DNA of 64,000 nucleotides from Larus michahellis (taxonomy: Eukaryota; Chordata; Aves; Charadriiformes; Laridae), in contig NC_133903.1 in assembly GCF_964199755.1 (NCBI RefSeq), positions 5,287,001 to 5,351,000 of the forward strand, read 5' to 3'. The position numbers and the translations under genes were made by a program. Shown piece by piece: positions 1 through 13,500 of this stretch. The first letter of the stretch is position 1. Each line of letters begins with the position of its first letter. The notes under the pieces are model-generated. The model was not told the DNA's origin and ran no database searches. It worked only from the letters and a program-made list of their open reading frames with translations.

Positions 1-3000
1 CTCATGAATATTTTAGCTGGGAGAATTAACATTTGTCAAGAAGCATTTATGGAGGCAGCGTGGATGTCTCTTCCCCAGGCGCCGCAGGCTCGCTGCTGCT
101 CTGGCGCTGGGAGCCAGGGCAGAGCCAGCCAGAGCCCGAGCCCTTCCCAAGCAGCGTCGCGGCGGAGCAGGACGGCAGAGCCACGATCTGGCCCCCAGGG
201 ACGGCCGGGCCCCGGTGCCAAGGCAACCAGCCCGCCATGCGAGATAGACAAATGGTTGTGGTTTGTTTTTTGGTTTTTGTTTTTTTTTTCCTTCCTCTCC
301 TGGTTCTTGGCAGAAAGTAAAATGTCCCTTTTGTTTGGCTTCCTCCTCCCCCTGCCCCATCGCCTTTCTTTAAAGGTTGTGTTCCAGATTTCATCAACCC
401 ACGTTGTGTAATAGCCCCGGAGAATGGCGTGGGCATTGGCCGTGTCCCACCAAGGCCATGGCAGAGCCTCTCCTCAGGAGCTTGACCGCGGGGTTACCTG
501 CTCAGAGAACATTTTGTGTAGTCGCTGAGTGAAGCTCTGTTGTATGTTGGATCCAGCTCCTACAATGCACACGTGTTAGAAATGATAGGGAAATATACTT
601 GGAGAAAATTCGGAAATTTTTGAATCTAAATAATGCTATATTTTTATCTCAGCCCTGCAAAACCTTATGGGAACGAGAGTCTCGTGCAGATAAACACGGT
701 TGACTCAGCATCGGCCCCTGCGCCTGGGAGTTGATCGCTCACAGAGCATCCTCCTGCCACAGCACCTGGGTCTCCCCAGTGATGCTCCACTTGGGATTTC
801 TTCCGTCGGGCTTGTAAGAGGTCCCCATTCTTTCTTTCCCTCCTTCCCACTGTCTGAGGTAGGGGATGCTGCAGTTGCTGGGCTCTGCATCCTAAGAGCA
901 TCCGTCTAAAGGTCTCTGCATCTTGTCTGGAGGCTGCTGGGGTTGTGGATTTGGAGAGCATGGTGTGACTTGTGCCCTGGGCAGCTGGGAAGGGAGAGGA
1001 GGAGGAGGAGGAGGAGGAGGAGGAGACCGTACTATAGGCTTTGTGTAGTATGGAGGGGGACGCTGCAAGCACGTGTGTGTGTGTGTAAATACGGATCTGT
1101 CATAGCAGAGGGAAACAGCAACGCGATTGTTTCTTGGCTGCAGTTCCTCTGCTCATACTGGCAGCGTGGAGAGCTGTTGTTGCTCATATCATGTGGGTGC
1201 TGCGTTCCCTGCGCTGGCACGTGGTGAGCGGCCAGAGGTGGCTGGTGGCACCGAGGAGGGCGGCTGCTCGTGATGGTGCCCGTAATGGTGTCTCCTCTGC
1301 TGCTGCACCCTCTTGTGCGTCCACAGCCAGGCACCAGATGCAGTTGTGGTGTAGCTGCATGGTCCATCCCAGTGACCACAGGATGGGAAATGGCAAAGGC
1401 AGGGCCAGCACCTGGGGACAGGGCTGTCCCCGAGGCAGGGACCGGCTGGAGCCAGAGCTGAGCCTGAGCATCCACTCCTGCGTCACCTGGACTCGAAGCC
1501 TCCCTGGGGCCCCGGGGTCCAACGCTGGGTTGGACCTTGTATCAAAGCATCTGCTCTTCAAAGGGTTGGTTGAAGTCCCAGCCTTGTCATTGTTTTGGTG
1601 TCTCTGCCGTATAACACCTCCCTGCTTTTGCATTTATTTATTCCCTTCCAGTTGCCGTAGCCACACAGTCCTCACCTGCCCTGGGACCAGCCCGGGGCGC
1701 AGCTCTGCCCCTCCTTCCCCAGGGATCCCCAGCCCTGAGAAATCCCCCAGCGCAGAAACGGGTGCTCAGAGGTGGGGGAGGGGTCCTTGTGTCCTTGTCC
1801 CCTGCTGCAGAGCCTCTCCCATCTCCCCTGCTCCCACACCGCCGCCCCGCACCTTTGGCACATGAGGGCTGTCCCTGTTCTCCTGGTTCCTGGGGAGAGC
1901 AGCCGTGTGCCATCGCCAGCTCCTGGGCCGGGGATGTCCAGCCGGTTCCGAAGTGTTCCCGGGGTACAGTGCTGCCCGAGCCCCATCCTTTTCCTCCGTG
2001 GAGTTTGTGCGTGTGCGTTTTGACCTGGCACCATTTGCATTTCGCTTTGCTTCAAAGTGCCTGCTCTGCCTCCAAGGAAGGAAATAAATGGTGTAAAGGA
2101 ATTTACATCCTGAGCGAGTGAGGCTGCTGGTCCGTCAGGTTTCATCTGCTGCCGAGAGGTGTGGGGGTGCAGGGGGGCTGCCGTGGGGTAGAGGGATCGT
2201 CCCTGGTTCCCATCCTGTCCCCGTTTGCGGGGGGAAGGAGGGCAGTCCCGGCTTTGCTCGCCGCCCCTCTCCTGGTGTCCCAGCTCGGAGGCGTGCTGGT
2301 GGACGGGGACCCACCTGTCGGGCTGTGCGAGATGCCAGCGTTCACCCTGGCAAGGGGGGTGCGTGGCAAAACCACTTCACAGGGCCAGCCTGGCGGTGGG
2401 GGGGCCCCAGCCGGCTCCTCCGCTCCGGGTGCGCTTGTGTCGGGGCTGGGTGTGAGCAGCGGGGGAAGCCGCCCTGAACGCTGCCGTGGGGTTTGAGAGA
2501 GAGGAGGGCAGGCGGGTTCTGCAGGGAGCCGTCTGTCTCCTCCTCTCCTCCTGTGCCAGCTCCCTGCCAAATCCCTGCGGGGCCTCCCCGGGAGTCGAGG
2601 GGTGCCTGTGGCAAGAGGGACCGAGTGGCCCAGGGTCCCCGTGAGGGACTGGGGCTCCCTCCTGGAGCTGCCCTCATCCCCTTTTTTCCCCATCCCGGAT
2701 GCATTCCCTGGTGCAAAAATGCTCTGGGTGGGGAAGGAGGTCGGTCCCAGACCTTACAGTCCTGGAGGCCTTGGCTGTGCCGAAGGCCAGTGAGACAAAA
2801 ACGTTTTTAAGACTCCACTTGGAGCAGGAGAAAGTTTTTCCGTTGGGTTTTTATAGCTCCCGGAAAAGCAGGGTTTTATTTTTGTTGTCTAAGACAAAAA
2901 AATCCTCTTAGGAGCCGACTACCCGCGGCGGTGCAGGGCGGGCGGTTGTGCGTGTGACGTGCCGGGGGTCTGGACTGGGCTTTGCTTTCCCTCCCTCCGT

Positions 3001-4388
3001 CCCATGGGGTCTGCGGATGCTGATGCTGGTTTCCACAAAGGAAAGGAGGATGTTTTGTGTCCCTGATGTACGACTGGTCCCGTTTGTGTGCCCGTGCTGG
3101 GCACCGATGCTGCAGCACCTGTGATGGCTCCGTGCCACCGCCGGGCTGTCATAGGATGCTCCTACCCGGGGACACAGCACCAGGGAAAGCCCTTTTCCTG
3201 GGGAAGGGGGCTATTTCCCATGGCCGCAGATGTGTAAACTGGGGGTCTTAGGGAACTGATCTGAATTTCCTGGGGTCACAGGCTGGGGCCATCGAGCTCT
3301 CCCTAATCACCCTGTCTTTGCATGGCGCAGGCTGATTTTGGAGGGGTTTTATTGGCAGGGGAGCTGGTTTCCATGGTAAAAACCTTAACAGCATCTGCCA
3401 AAAATCCAGCTCCCTATGGGCCCGGCCATCTGGAGGGCACGAGGAGGCTTTGGCAGGGCGAGGAGGTGGCTGTGCGCTGCTTTGGGTGCTCTTTTGGTGC
3501 TGTTGGCAGCTCGGTGGGGTCCCTCCACCCCAGTCATTTATGCCCCAGGTGCAGGTTCGCACTGGGATGCTGGGGAGACCCCAGTGTCACCAAGCCTGGT
3601 GGGGCACAGGCAGGCTGGGGATGGGGGAGACATGGCATTGCTGCTCGGGGAGGGAGGACTGTGGGTGCCGTGCACCGGGAGCGGGTGGCCGCGCTGTAAT
3701 CGGATGAGCCGGCGCCGCTCCATATGGACCTGTCAGCTCTTATCAGTGCTGACATCCCTCTGGGTCCCTCCACATCCCCTCAGGCCAGGGGGGCCACTGC
3801 CTGTCCCACTCCACTGTGTCTGCTTGGAGCAAGGGGGCCGGGAGGTGACACTGTGTTGGCAAAGCCCGTCAGACAAACAAGGTCCCTTCCATGCTGCGCT
3901 CCCTCCCTGGCAAACGCCGCATTTTATTAACTTCAATGTGAAAAACTTGGCATGTATATCTGCTAGTCTGGCCCCTGTGCTGAGGGCTGTGGGGCCTTTG
4001 CCACCCCTGGTCCCCAGATGCCACCCCACCACCCGAGATGGTTTGCAGCTGCAAACCCGACGCCAGCTCGGTGCCTTGCCTTGGTGTCCCCATGCTGCAG
4101 CGGGGCAGCCATCCTTCCCTGGGCATTCGGCATAGGAGAAGCGTCTCACTGGCAGCAGTGGGCTGGACTGGGCTGGCAGGAGTCGTGCCTGCTGGTCTGT
4201 GTCCCCACATGTGTGGCACAGGGCATTGCTGTCTGCCGGCACAGCGTACGGATGGGTCTGGGTACTTGTGGGCAGAACACCTGGGTGTGTAGAATCCTGG
4301 TGTCCACCAGGAAAGGTTTTAGGGCTCAACTCTGCGCTCGTCTGCTCTTCTCTCCTTAAGCGTTATTCCTTTCTCCTTCCCCTTGCAG
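1..4388 (+). other. MPRIP intron (3' portion) upstream of the first visible exon
   Basis: No exon is supported here. The upstream coding exon, expected to end with the codon before Pro-Thr-Thr-Leu, lies outside the window. The stretch is GC-rich with a (GGA)n run at 996-1025, a short (GT)n run near 1069-1084 and an AT-rich patch at about 540-650. The acceptor at its right end is a pyrimidine tract followed by CAG at 4386-4388. The many open frames are GC-driven and show no recognisable protein. Confidence 0.7.
996..1025 (+). repeat. (GGA)n simple repeat
   Basis: About ten GGA/GAG units in an MPRIP intron. It is a purine-strand microsatellite with no coding role seen. Confidence 0.9.
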
Positions 4389-4540
4389 CCGACAACCCTC
4401 CCGCAGGGCACCATCAACATGAACCAATGCACGGATGTGGTGGATGGGGAGAGCCGGACAGGGCAGAAATTCTCCTTGTGCATCCTGACGCCAGAGAAGG
4501 AGCACTTCATCCGGGCCGAGAACAAGGAGATCATCAGTGG
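4389..4540 (+). CDS. MPRIP: MPRIP window exon 1: second half of PH domain 1
   Basis: The exon starts in phase 0 after CAG and reads [20 protein letters not shown], then the PH core segments [20 protein letters not shown] and ENKEIISG. It ends on two bases of a Gly codon before GTGAGT. This is the C-terminal part of the first pleckstrin-homology domain. The usual acidic residues and FSLCIL strand are present and the match to mammalian M-RIP is nearly complete. Confidence 0.96.
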
Positions 4541-7500
4541 GTGAGTGCAGGTCCTGGGCCAAGCCACCGCAGGGCTCTTCCCTCGGCTGGGAGGAAGAGG
4601 AGGGCGGGGAGGACCTTGCCCAAGGCCCGGTGCTGCAGCAGTGCATACACAGGCTGATCCCCAAGTGACAATCACGGCTGCTGCAGGGACAGTCCTGGGG
4701 ACTGGGTGTAGCTGCTGTCTCATGGTCAACTCCATTCTTTCCACCTTTTTGGCAAGGACCGGGTTTCTTTCCCCTTCCCTGCTCCCCTGCCTGGCGGACC
4801 CCTGCCATTGCCTGGTGCTCTGCAGCAGAGCTGGGGCCCGAGCACCCCCAGGGCCACCAGATTTACGCCGTGGGCATGAGCACTGACTTCAGCGGACACC
4901 GGTGTGGCTGTGGGTGATCGAAGTCCTTCCTCTGTGCCTATTGCACGTGCTTGGCTGTGCTGGGCTGGAGCCTGAGGCTTCCCAACATGCTGGCCACCTT
5001 TCAGAGCCAGTGCTCAAGGAAGCTCAGCCTCTGCCAGGAGCCTTGGCCAGGCCCCGGAGCTGAGATGCTCCTGAGTCACTCGTTAACTTATAAAGGTCAC
5101 CGTTTTCAAGTCAGTTTTGTTGTCTGCCGTTGGGCCATGCCCTGCTCCCCGCTGCAGAACAACGCTCCCAGCGGCGTTTACCCCCGGGAGCGAACTGAGC
5201 TACACTGGAGCGTTGTGGGATGCTCAGAGGGTGCATCTGATGCCAGGGTGCTCCTGGGCTGGCTGTGGCAGCTTCAGCCCCAGCAGAAAGCAGGCCAGGG
5301 GAAGAAGCTTGGCTGCAGAATGAACACCAGGACGAGGTTGAAGCCGATGGGTGCTGGGGTGACCCCACGGTGCTTTTAGGACAGCATCCGATCGGGCACG
5401 CAGCTCGCTGGCGCAAGTCCCCACACCAGTGGCAGGTCCCGTAGTCCCTGGGCTGGTGTGTCCGAGCCCAGACCTCATACACCCTCTGGTTCTTGTCCAT
5501 CCCTGCGTGGACACTGCCTCCTGGGGCTGCCCGCTCTGTATTTACCCCGTCCCATTTCAGACTTGCCTTCGCAGCGCCCAGCTCGCCCCGCTCGCTCCCT
5601 GCGGGTAGGCAGGCAGGCAGAGGGGGGGATGCAGCCCATCCCCCTGATCCCAGTGGAGCATCTGACCTCTGAGGACGATTAAAATACCATCGCTCATAGA
5701 AGCGCCTGCCGCTGGGATGCAGTTGCTCAGCAACGCTGAAGATTAGACCACTAAAATGAGCAAATCGCGGTAGATTTCCCGGCTCCAGGTGTTGGATGGT
5801 GACCTAGAAACATCCTCGTCCATCGCTCACATGCCGGCTTGGGTTGAAGCGGGTGCTGGTGAGGGTGCGGAGCTGTGGGAGTGCCGAGCTGCTGGCACGC
5901 AGCGATGGACTGCGATGGTGCTGCTGCTCACCTGCGAGCATTTCCCACCTGGGATGTCTGGAGCTCAGTGCCTCCCTCCAAGAATTTGTTGATATTTGAA
6001 ACTAGGCAGAAAGTTAAAGGGATGAAGCACTCGCTCTTTCCCACTCTTCCCGAGGCATGGCATCTCCTGCTTGCCTGAGCCCTAGCAGTGGCAGGGTCAG
6101 TGCTTTCTTTGAGATGACTTCTATTTCCAAACCTTTCCTTTGGTTGTGACGTAGTTATTTTGGTAAATATCGGTTGAAATAGGCATTTTTCTACCAAGGG
6201 CTTAGGATTTTGATCAGAAACGTGTTTTCATGCCTTGAAATTTCCCTGTTCTACCAAGACACACGAGCGGGGGTGATTCCCACTCCGTGCGCCGCCTGGG
6301 ACCATCAGACCTGTCCTGCGGCAGCACGGCCACCCCTCTGGCCCTGTTTGCAGTGGTGGGGAGGCAGCGACTGCGGAGCCGGGGTGCCAGAGGCACGGGG
6401 GAATCGTGGCGGGTGGAGCTGCCTCTTCTCTTCCAGCCAAGGCAGGAGCAATGGCAACGCCCCAAAACACGGCCAGCCCCCATGCCCTGCTCTCTTTTCC
6501 CTCTCCCCACGCTCCGGTTTGCAGCTCAGCCTTTTATTGCTGGTCCTGTCCGCCACGCAGGAGGGAGAGGCATTGCAGAGCGAGGTGGGGCTGATTTATT
6601 GTTCATTGGCCCGGCGCTGGATTTTGAAGCAGTGCATTTGCTCCTGACTGCAAGCATTAATCATCCCGAAACAGTCCCACTCTGGGTCCGAGCCAGGCGG
6701 GTTTCATTTGCAGTTGCAGCACGACAGGAAGATTTCGCCGGCCGGGGGAGAATTTGTTTTAACGTTTGTTGCATGCTTCTGGCATTTATTGCTTAACCAG
6801 AACCTACTTGATGTGGTCATCTCAAAACGCTTTACAGCAGCAGCGTGTGAAGTGGGGGGAACAGGAGAGGGAAGCAGGGACATCTGAAGCAGGGCTGTTT
6901 CCCAGCGATGCATGGATCCCTGGGGAGATCACAGAGATGCAGGGGCAGGTCGTCAGGCTGCGGTGGGAGGGCACAGGAGGGTCCCCCAAACAAGCGACTT
7001 GTGCAGGGGATGGACTTCTCAGTGCCAAGTTCACGCTGCTCTTTCTTGGACAAAAGCACTTTGTGTGCAGTGTTGGCATCGCTGAAGGGGGAAGGTCCTG
7101 CCGGAGGCTCTGTCCCTCTCGGCTGTCTTTCAGGATCCTTGAATCCCTGTTCCCCATCAGCCTTGGCCATGGACTCGCTCTTGCAGTGAGCGGGGCTTGA
7201 GTCAAAGCACCCTGGCGTTGTCCCTCCTCCCCTCCTGTCCTGCCTCATTTTTCCCCCAGAAGTCGGTTGGGATGATTTCTGGGTGCTGTTTGCCATGTTG
7301 ACCCTGATCAGGTTGGAGAAGCTCCGTGTGCCCAGCTCCAGCTCGGGGTTGTGCTTATGGCCAAGTTACAAATCGGGGAATGCTGGGGTTAGGGGTGAAA
7401 TGCGGATGCTTCGTCTCTGGAGCTTGCAGGCAGCCTGCCCGAGGGATGGGATGAGGCAGCATCTCCCTGGGCAGTATGGTCAGAGCCACCCGTGGTGGGG

Positions 7501-10500
7501 AAACAGCTTTGGGGTCCATAGCCCGTGGGAAGCCTCGTTACAGCCCACAGTTGAGCGCGTGTGTTGCTCCCGTCCCTGCGCGCTGCCCTTCGGCACAGAC
7601 CTCACCTTTTGCTTTCTCTGCCTGCAGGTGGCTGGAGATGCTGATAGTCTATCCGAGGACAAACAAGCAGAATCAGAAGAAGAAGAGGAAGGTGGAGCCC
7701 CCGACTCCCCAGGTAACCCCAGGGGGTCACACGCTGTCGCCTGGTCCCTTGCCTCCCTCTCAGGGCCGCAGCATTGCGCTCCTCCTGGGAAAAGATCCCC
7801 CCAAACCAGCCGGACCGGCGGGTTGCCGGCCCCCTGATGCTGCCTGCGCCGGAGGGTGAGGGATGGGGCAAGCCAGGGCAGCAGGACAGCGTGAATTAAT
7901 TCCTGGTCATCACTTCCCAGGGTCACACGCTGCTGCTGCTGCTGTTTTTCTGGCTGCTTTGGGGCCATGTTTTGTCCCCCTGGGCACTGTCTTGTGGCAC
8001 TGGCCCTGCACACCCGGTGGCCACAGAGCCGTGTGGTCCCCCTGGGGGACCGGGTAGAGGTGCTGGCCATTCACGGGCCGTTTCGGTAGAAACAGGATGA
8101 AATTCCATTGGGCTCCGGTTACCCCCTTTGAGATGACCCCAGAGATAATGGGAATGAAAGGAAAATACTAAAGGCCAGGGCCAGGCTGGGAGCTCCGGGG
8201 GCCGGAGACGGGCTCTCCAGGGACCCAGCAGTGGCTTCGTGCTCACTTTGACTATAAATGGTAAAAAGCGGGGCCAGCCGTGACTCACTCGTTCCTGCCG
8301 GGCTCCCACGTGGCCAGAGTGGGGGAGAATCCCACAGATGGGGAACGTGACCCCGAGGCCACCCTCGTCCCTCGTCGGGGCTGAGAACAGCCGTGTCCCT
8401 GAGGCTGCCTGACCTCTGGGCGCGCGTCCCGCTGCTGCAGGGGACCAGCTGGGAGGGCTCCTGCGGCCGAGCCAGGCTGCGGCACTGGGGGACTGAAAAC
8501 AGCATCGGGGCTCCCCTGAGTCCCGCTTTTCAGGTCCCCTTCAGTGAAGTCCCCAGGATGGTCCTAACTGGGCCATGGGTGGGTTTTATATGGCGTTTAT
8601 TTCAGTCAAGTTTCCACCACTCCACATAAAGAGGCTTCTGGGCAATAGGAAAAAAAATTAGGGTGAAGATGATCCTTTTTTACGCACCAGGCTGGAGGTC
8701 TGAGCCACCCCCTGCCAAGGGCTGGAGTCATCACAGCCCCTCAAGTGCTGGCTCTGGTGATGCTCTAGGGAAGATGTCTCCTCCATCCATGGCCAAGAGC
8801 AGGCGTGTTACGAGTTGCCTGTCCTCAAGCCTCAGGGAGGGCGCTGTCGCAGTCGGGGCACCCCAGCGGGCTGATGCAGCAGAGCAGGGATGCTCACCCC
8901 ATCCCTGGCGCAACGCTAAATACAGGCTGGGTTCAGGAGGGGGACGGAGCGGAGAGGAGAAGGGGCGCAGAGCCAGAAAAACATCATTCTGGGTTACATT
9001 TCATCACCATGGCAACTTCTTGGAAACCGTACAGGATCCGAGCTCCTGAGCACCAAATAAGGGAAGCGGCTGCGGGAAGGATGCTGGCTCCCTGCGGGCG
9101 GACGGGCTCCCCAGGTGCATGGAGCCTGGCGGCTGGGTGGTCCGCCCCAAGCCCCATCCCGGTTCCTACCCTCCTTCCACCCTCTCCACCTCGTCGCTCT
9201 CGGACCTGTAGCACCAGAAAAAATCTCAAATTCACTTACGCAAAACCAACCTCCATGTGGGACCGGCTGCCCGATGGATGCTGCCCCGTGTCGGGCACTC
9301 AGGAGCAACCTGCAAAGGCAGAAGAAGCATCTTTAGTCTGTGTCTCGATTTTTGCCAATGCAGGCAGCTGGTCCAGGGAAGGAGAGAGGATGCTGGGGAG
9401 AAAATCAGCACCGAATCCCCCTCTGTGAAATGGCTTCTCCTGAAGTTGGCTGCTGTTCAGGTCGCTCTCCGTGTGTCGGTGGAGAAAGCCTGATTTCTTT
9501 CTAAAGACGGCCACCCGCTAATCTGGCAGTGGATCATGTCTGAGAGCCTCTCAGGGAGGGACGGACACCTTTGTGATTTAAAAAGAGAAATGTAAACCAA
9601 TGGATATTTCTGCTTTTTCTCATCCCATGTAGTTTTTCCATGTCTGTGCTACAGCAGAGGTTGTCTGCAGCCAGGCGCTCCAGGGGCATCAGGGCCGTTT
9701 TCAGCTCCCCCCATCGTTTTGCATCTTCCCCCTGCAAGATCACCAGGGTGGGAGCAATGCACGCGCAGCTGGGAATATCGCTCCAGCTGCAGATTTTTGG
9801 GACAGGAGTTGTTAGGTGCAGTCCTAGAGGTGTTTTCACCTTTGCTTTGCAGGCAGGTTGCAGTCATAGGGGAAATAGGGCAGATTTCTCTTGCAGCTTT
9901 TGCCGTGCTCCGGCTGAGCGATGCAGGCAGCGGGAGAGACTGGACTTGCTGCCTTTGCCTTCCTGCCGTACCTGGGAAATCGAGACAGGATTTGGGGCTG
10001 AAATCTGGGATTTGAGGCACTGCCCTCTGTTGCAGGACGGGTTTGCGCAGGGGTGCGGCAGGCTCGGGTAAGCAGAGCGTGCCCAGACATAGTTAATTCA
10101 ACTGGAGGCCGGTTTTGCCAATTTTGGTACATTCTACTTTTTGGAACTGTTTATACCGCTGAGCGGCAAAGAGTTAATTTCTCTGCTTGCTTATAGACCG
10201 CTTTTTGGCCCTCATATCTCTGTCTAATTAAATACACATCTACAAATAATTATACGGGGGTGTGCGTAAGGAATATATTAAAAATATGTAGCCTGAGCTG
10301 GCGATTAGCTTTGAGCTTTCGGATCAATGAAGGAGAGAATGGTTGAGGTTGGAAGGGCCCTTGGAGATTGTCTGGTCCAACCCCCTGCTCAGCAGCATCC
10401 CCTCGAGCAGGATGCCTGTGAACTCTGGATCGTTTACCTCCAACACCGCATTCCTTTGGAGTGAAATTTCCAAAGGGGATTTTTTTTTTTTTTTTTTTTA

Positions 10501-13500
10501 AAAATTGAGGTCATTTGCTGCTTCTTGTTGTGGCTGCGCACGGAGCCGGGACCCACTCCCTGGGAGATCCCCTGGCGCAGCCCTGTGAATGCAGATTTGG
10601 AGGTGCAGGGCTAAAACCCCCCCCCGGTGGCTCTGCTGACGTGGGAGGGGGACAGAGGGGATGCTCTTCACAGCCCGTGTCCCAACCCATGGCTGCCGGC
10701 TCCGACGCTCCTGGATTCCCCCTGCTCCGGGGAAAGGGAACAAGCAGCCAGGAAACTTCCCACAATCCAGAGACTTTGGAGGGGAGTTAATTGTCATTGA
10801 TTTATTGGTGGCTTTAAGGAAAATAATCTGCTAAAGCAGAAGCTTAATACGACAACAGCAAAACATCTGCTAGCGAACAAAGCCAAACCCTAAACGAGTT
10901 GTGGGAGCTGCTGCCTCTTCTGGGGCATGCGTCGAACCTGGGCTGCCTGGGCCACGGCCACCAAAATGGCATCGCCATCGGATGGGCTCCAGAGCCCCTC
11001 ATTAGCTAGAGAAGCATTTAAGATGATGGGTATTGTTTTAAAATAGCATAAAGCTCAATGCGATGTTGTATTCCCTTTTTAAGACAAGCAGCCTGTTCGG
11101 TAGACGAAGCACCCGGGAGGAAGACGGCGCTGGTTGGGTTTTATTCTTTTTTTATCAGTGGCCCAAAGCAAACCAGATGCGACAAACAACATGGCTGCTG
11201 GTGGCAAGGAGTTAATTTTCTCCTCCATCCCGTGTCCTTTAGCTTGGTTTCTTTTTTTTTTCTTTTTTAAACGTTAGTTATAACACTGAGAAAATTCAGT
11301 CCTGGCAGATGGGACCCGGGAGAGAAGCCTGATGTTGGTCTGTATTTGCGAAAGGCAGCGGCTGCCCGTGAGCCAGCCCACAGAGGGAAGGACCGGGGAT
11401 GCGCAGAAGGACCGGGGACTTGCAGAGGGAAACGGGGGACGCTGTGTTCTTTGGCATCAGTTACAGAGGGTGCGCTGTCACCCCAAACCGGGTGTTGGCG
11501 CAGGTGAGGGGAGCATTTCCAGGTTCACCGCGAGTCAGGACTCAACAGACCTGTTTCTCTGTGGGTCTTCGGCGTTGCACGGGAATTCGGGTGCAGAGCC
11601 TCACGTGTGCACTGGGCAGCTTTTGGGGAAGAGCTGATGTGCTGGAATGTAAGCGGAGCCACACGGGACCCTGAATGCCGGGGAAGAGCCGGGGCTTTGC
11701 CCTGCTCAGGACTGAGCTGTGTGAGCTCAAAATGAGCTTTTCCCAAAGAGTCAGGTGTCGGTGGCCGCAGCGTCCTGTGCGCCATGCCAGGAGGGGCAGT
11801 TCCTATCCAAAAACAAAGCCAGCGAGCCCCTCCACTGCCGCAGCGCCTGGCCAAAGGTCTCCTTCGTTTGTCGGCTCGCCTTTGCTTTGGATATTTTCCC
11901 AGCTGGATGTGTGGGGAGGTGCAGCTGGTTTTGGGAGCCCTCCCCGGAGAGGGACGGCGAGGGACGTTTGCTCTCTCGCTGCAAGAGCAGCGATGGTCCG
12001 TTTGGCCGAGGAAGTCCTGACCCATCCCCGCCACCGTGCTGCCCTGGGGCAGGGTTTCCACCTGCGAGCTTGTCCCCCTGGGAATGTGGCAGTGGCACAC
12101 GGCTGAGCAACCCCATCCCCATCGTGGCGCGTGTCGTAGGCAGCACCGTGTGGGATGCACACCTCCGGGGACAGCCTGACGGGGACCCTGGGTGAAGAGC
12201 TGGGACAAACCCCTCTAAACCCGCTGTCTTCTCCGTTCTCTTTAGGAGCCCGGTCCTGCTAAGATGGCCGTGACCAGCAGCAACATCCCCAGTGCGGAGA
12301 AGGTCCCTGCCACCAAGTCGACGCTTTGGCAGGAAGAAATGAGGGGCAAAGACCAAACGGACGGAGGCGGCGGCATCAGCCCGGCACAGAGCCCGGTGCA
12401 AGGCCAGGCCGGGGCTGCCAGCTCCCTCAAGGATCCTGTGCTGGACAGCAAGGAAGGTGAGGGACGGGGGTGCCAGAACTGGTGTGATGCTGCGGTGACT
12501 CGGTTCATGCAGCTGAGCTGGCAAAAAAACATCGTGCAGGGAAAAGTTTTCCATGGGTTCGGTTCTCCCAGCAAGGGGGGGGAGGCAGACGTCGTCCCTG
12601 CTCTGCAGGGACCGGAGTGAAGCATTACAGGCTGGAGTTCAGGAAGGAAAGAATTCGCATCACATGCTGGAAAATCACAGCGTGGGGCTGAGTCCTGCCC
12701 TGGCAAGGAGATGTTGCCCTTCTGCTGGGGGCAAAATGAGGGGGAAAATGCCTTTTTTAGCCCCTCCGCATCCCTGCCTTGGGCACCCGGAGGGTGCGGG
12801 GCCACGCTGCGCTCAGCCCGGCTGTCGGGACTGCCAGGCCCTGAGCGCCGCTTCCTCCTCCGTCCCCTGCGTCAGGGCCCTGTTTACGTTTGGTCTCCCC
12901 GATGAGTCCCTGGAAGGCACCGTGGCCACAGCATTGTTCTCCCTGGAACAATATGGGCTGGGGACTCTTCCTGCCGGGGCCGTGGACAGGTCCCACGCGC
13001 TGTGGCCATTTCCTTTATCTGCCCGCTCGGATAGGGGATGCTTCCCACCCCGTCCCGGCTGCCAGGAGCGAGGTGTCCATCACCTTGTGCCCATGGAGCT
13101 GTGGTCGATGCCGGGCTGGGAAGGACAGGGATGGAAAGGGGTGCAGAGCAGTGTCTGCAGCCGTCCATTTCTTGGTTTGAAGGTTTAGGTCTTTCATCCA
13201 CGCAAGCCCAACCCAAGGGTTGGACCCGCGTGCCCCGTTCCCTGCAGACCATTCCACCATCCCCACTGGCATGAAGGGTGGTCAGGGCGGAAAAGCCAGG
13301 GGTGCAAGAGGTGGCACAGCGTGGGGCTGGAGCCCAGACTGTCTCTGCTCTCGTCCTGGGGGGAATGAGAGTATGTTTTATTAAAAGCAGAACTCGGACT
13401 TGAAACCAAACACGGTGACTTCTCTGTCCTTTAGACGAGAGCTCCATGAACGGAGACCGGATAGACTGTGGGCGGAAGACGCGTGTGGAGAGCGGGTACT

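Noticed and set aside
1134-1865. 243-codon + strand frame near the left end
   Set aside because: GC-rich intronic reading with frequent Cys/Arg/Pro; not the missing upstream MPRIP exon, whose expected WLLLAPDG-like sequence is not present.
11751-12554. 267-codon minus-strand frame
   Set aside because: Overlaps MPRIP exon 3 in antisense and shows no domain or conserved motif.
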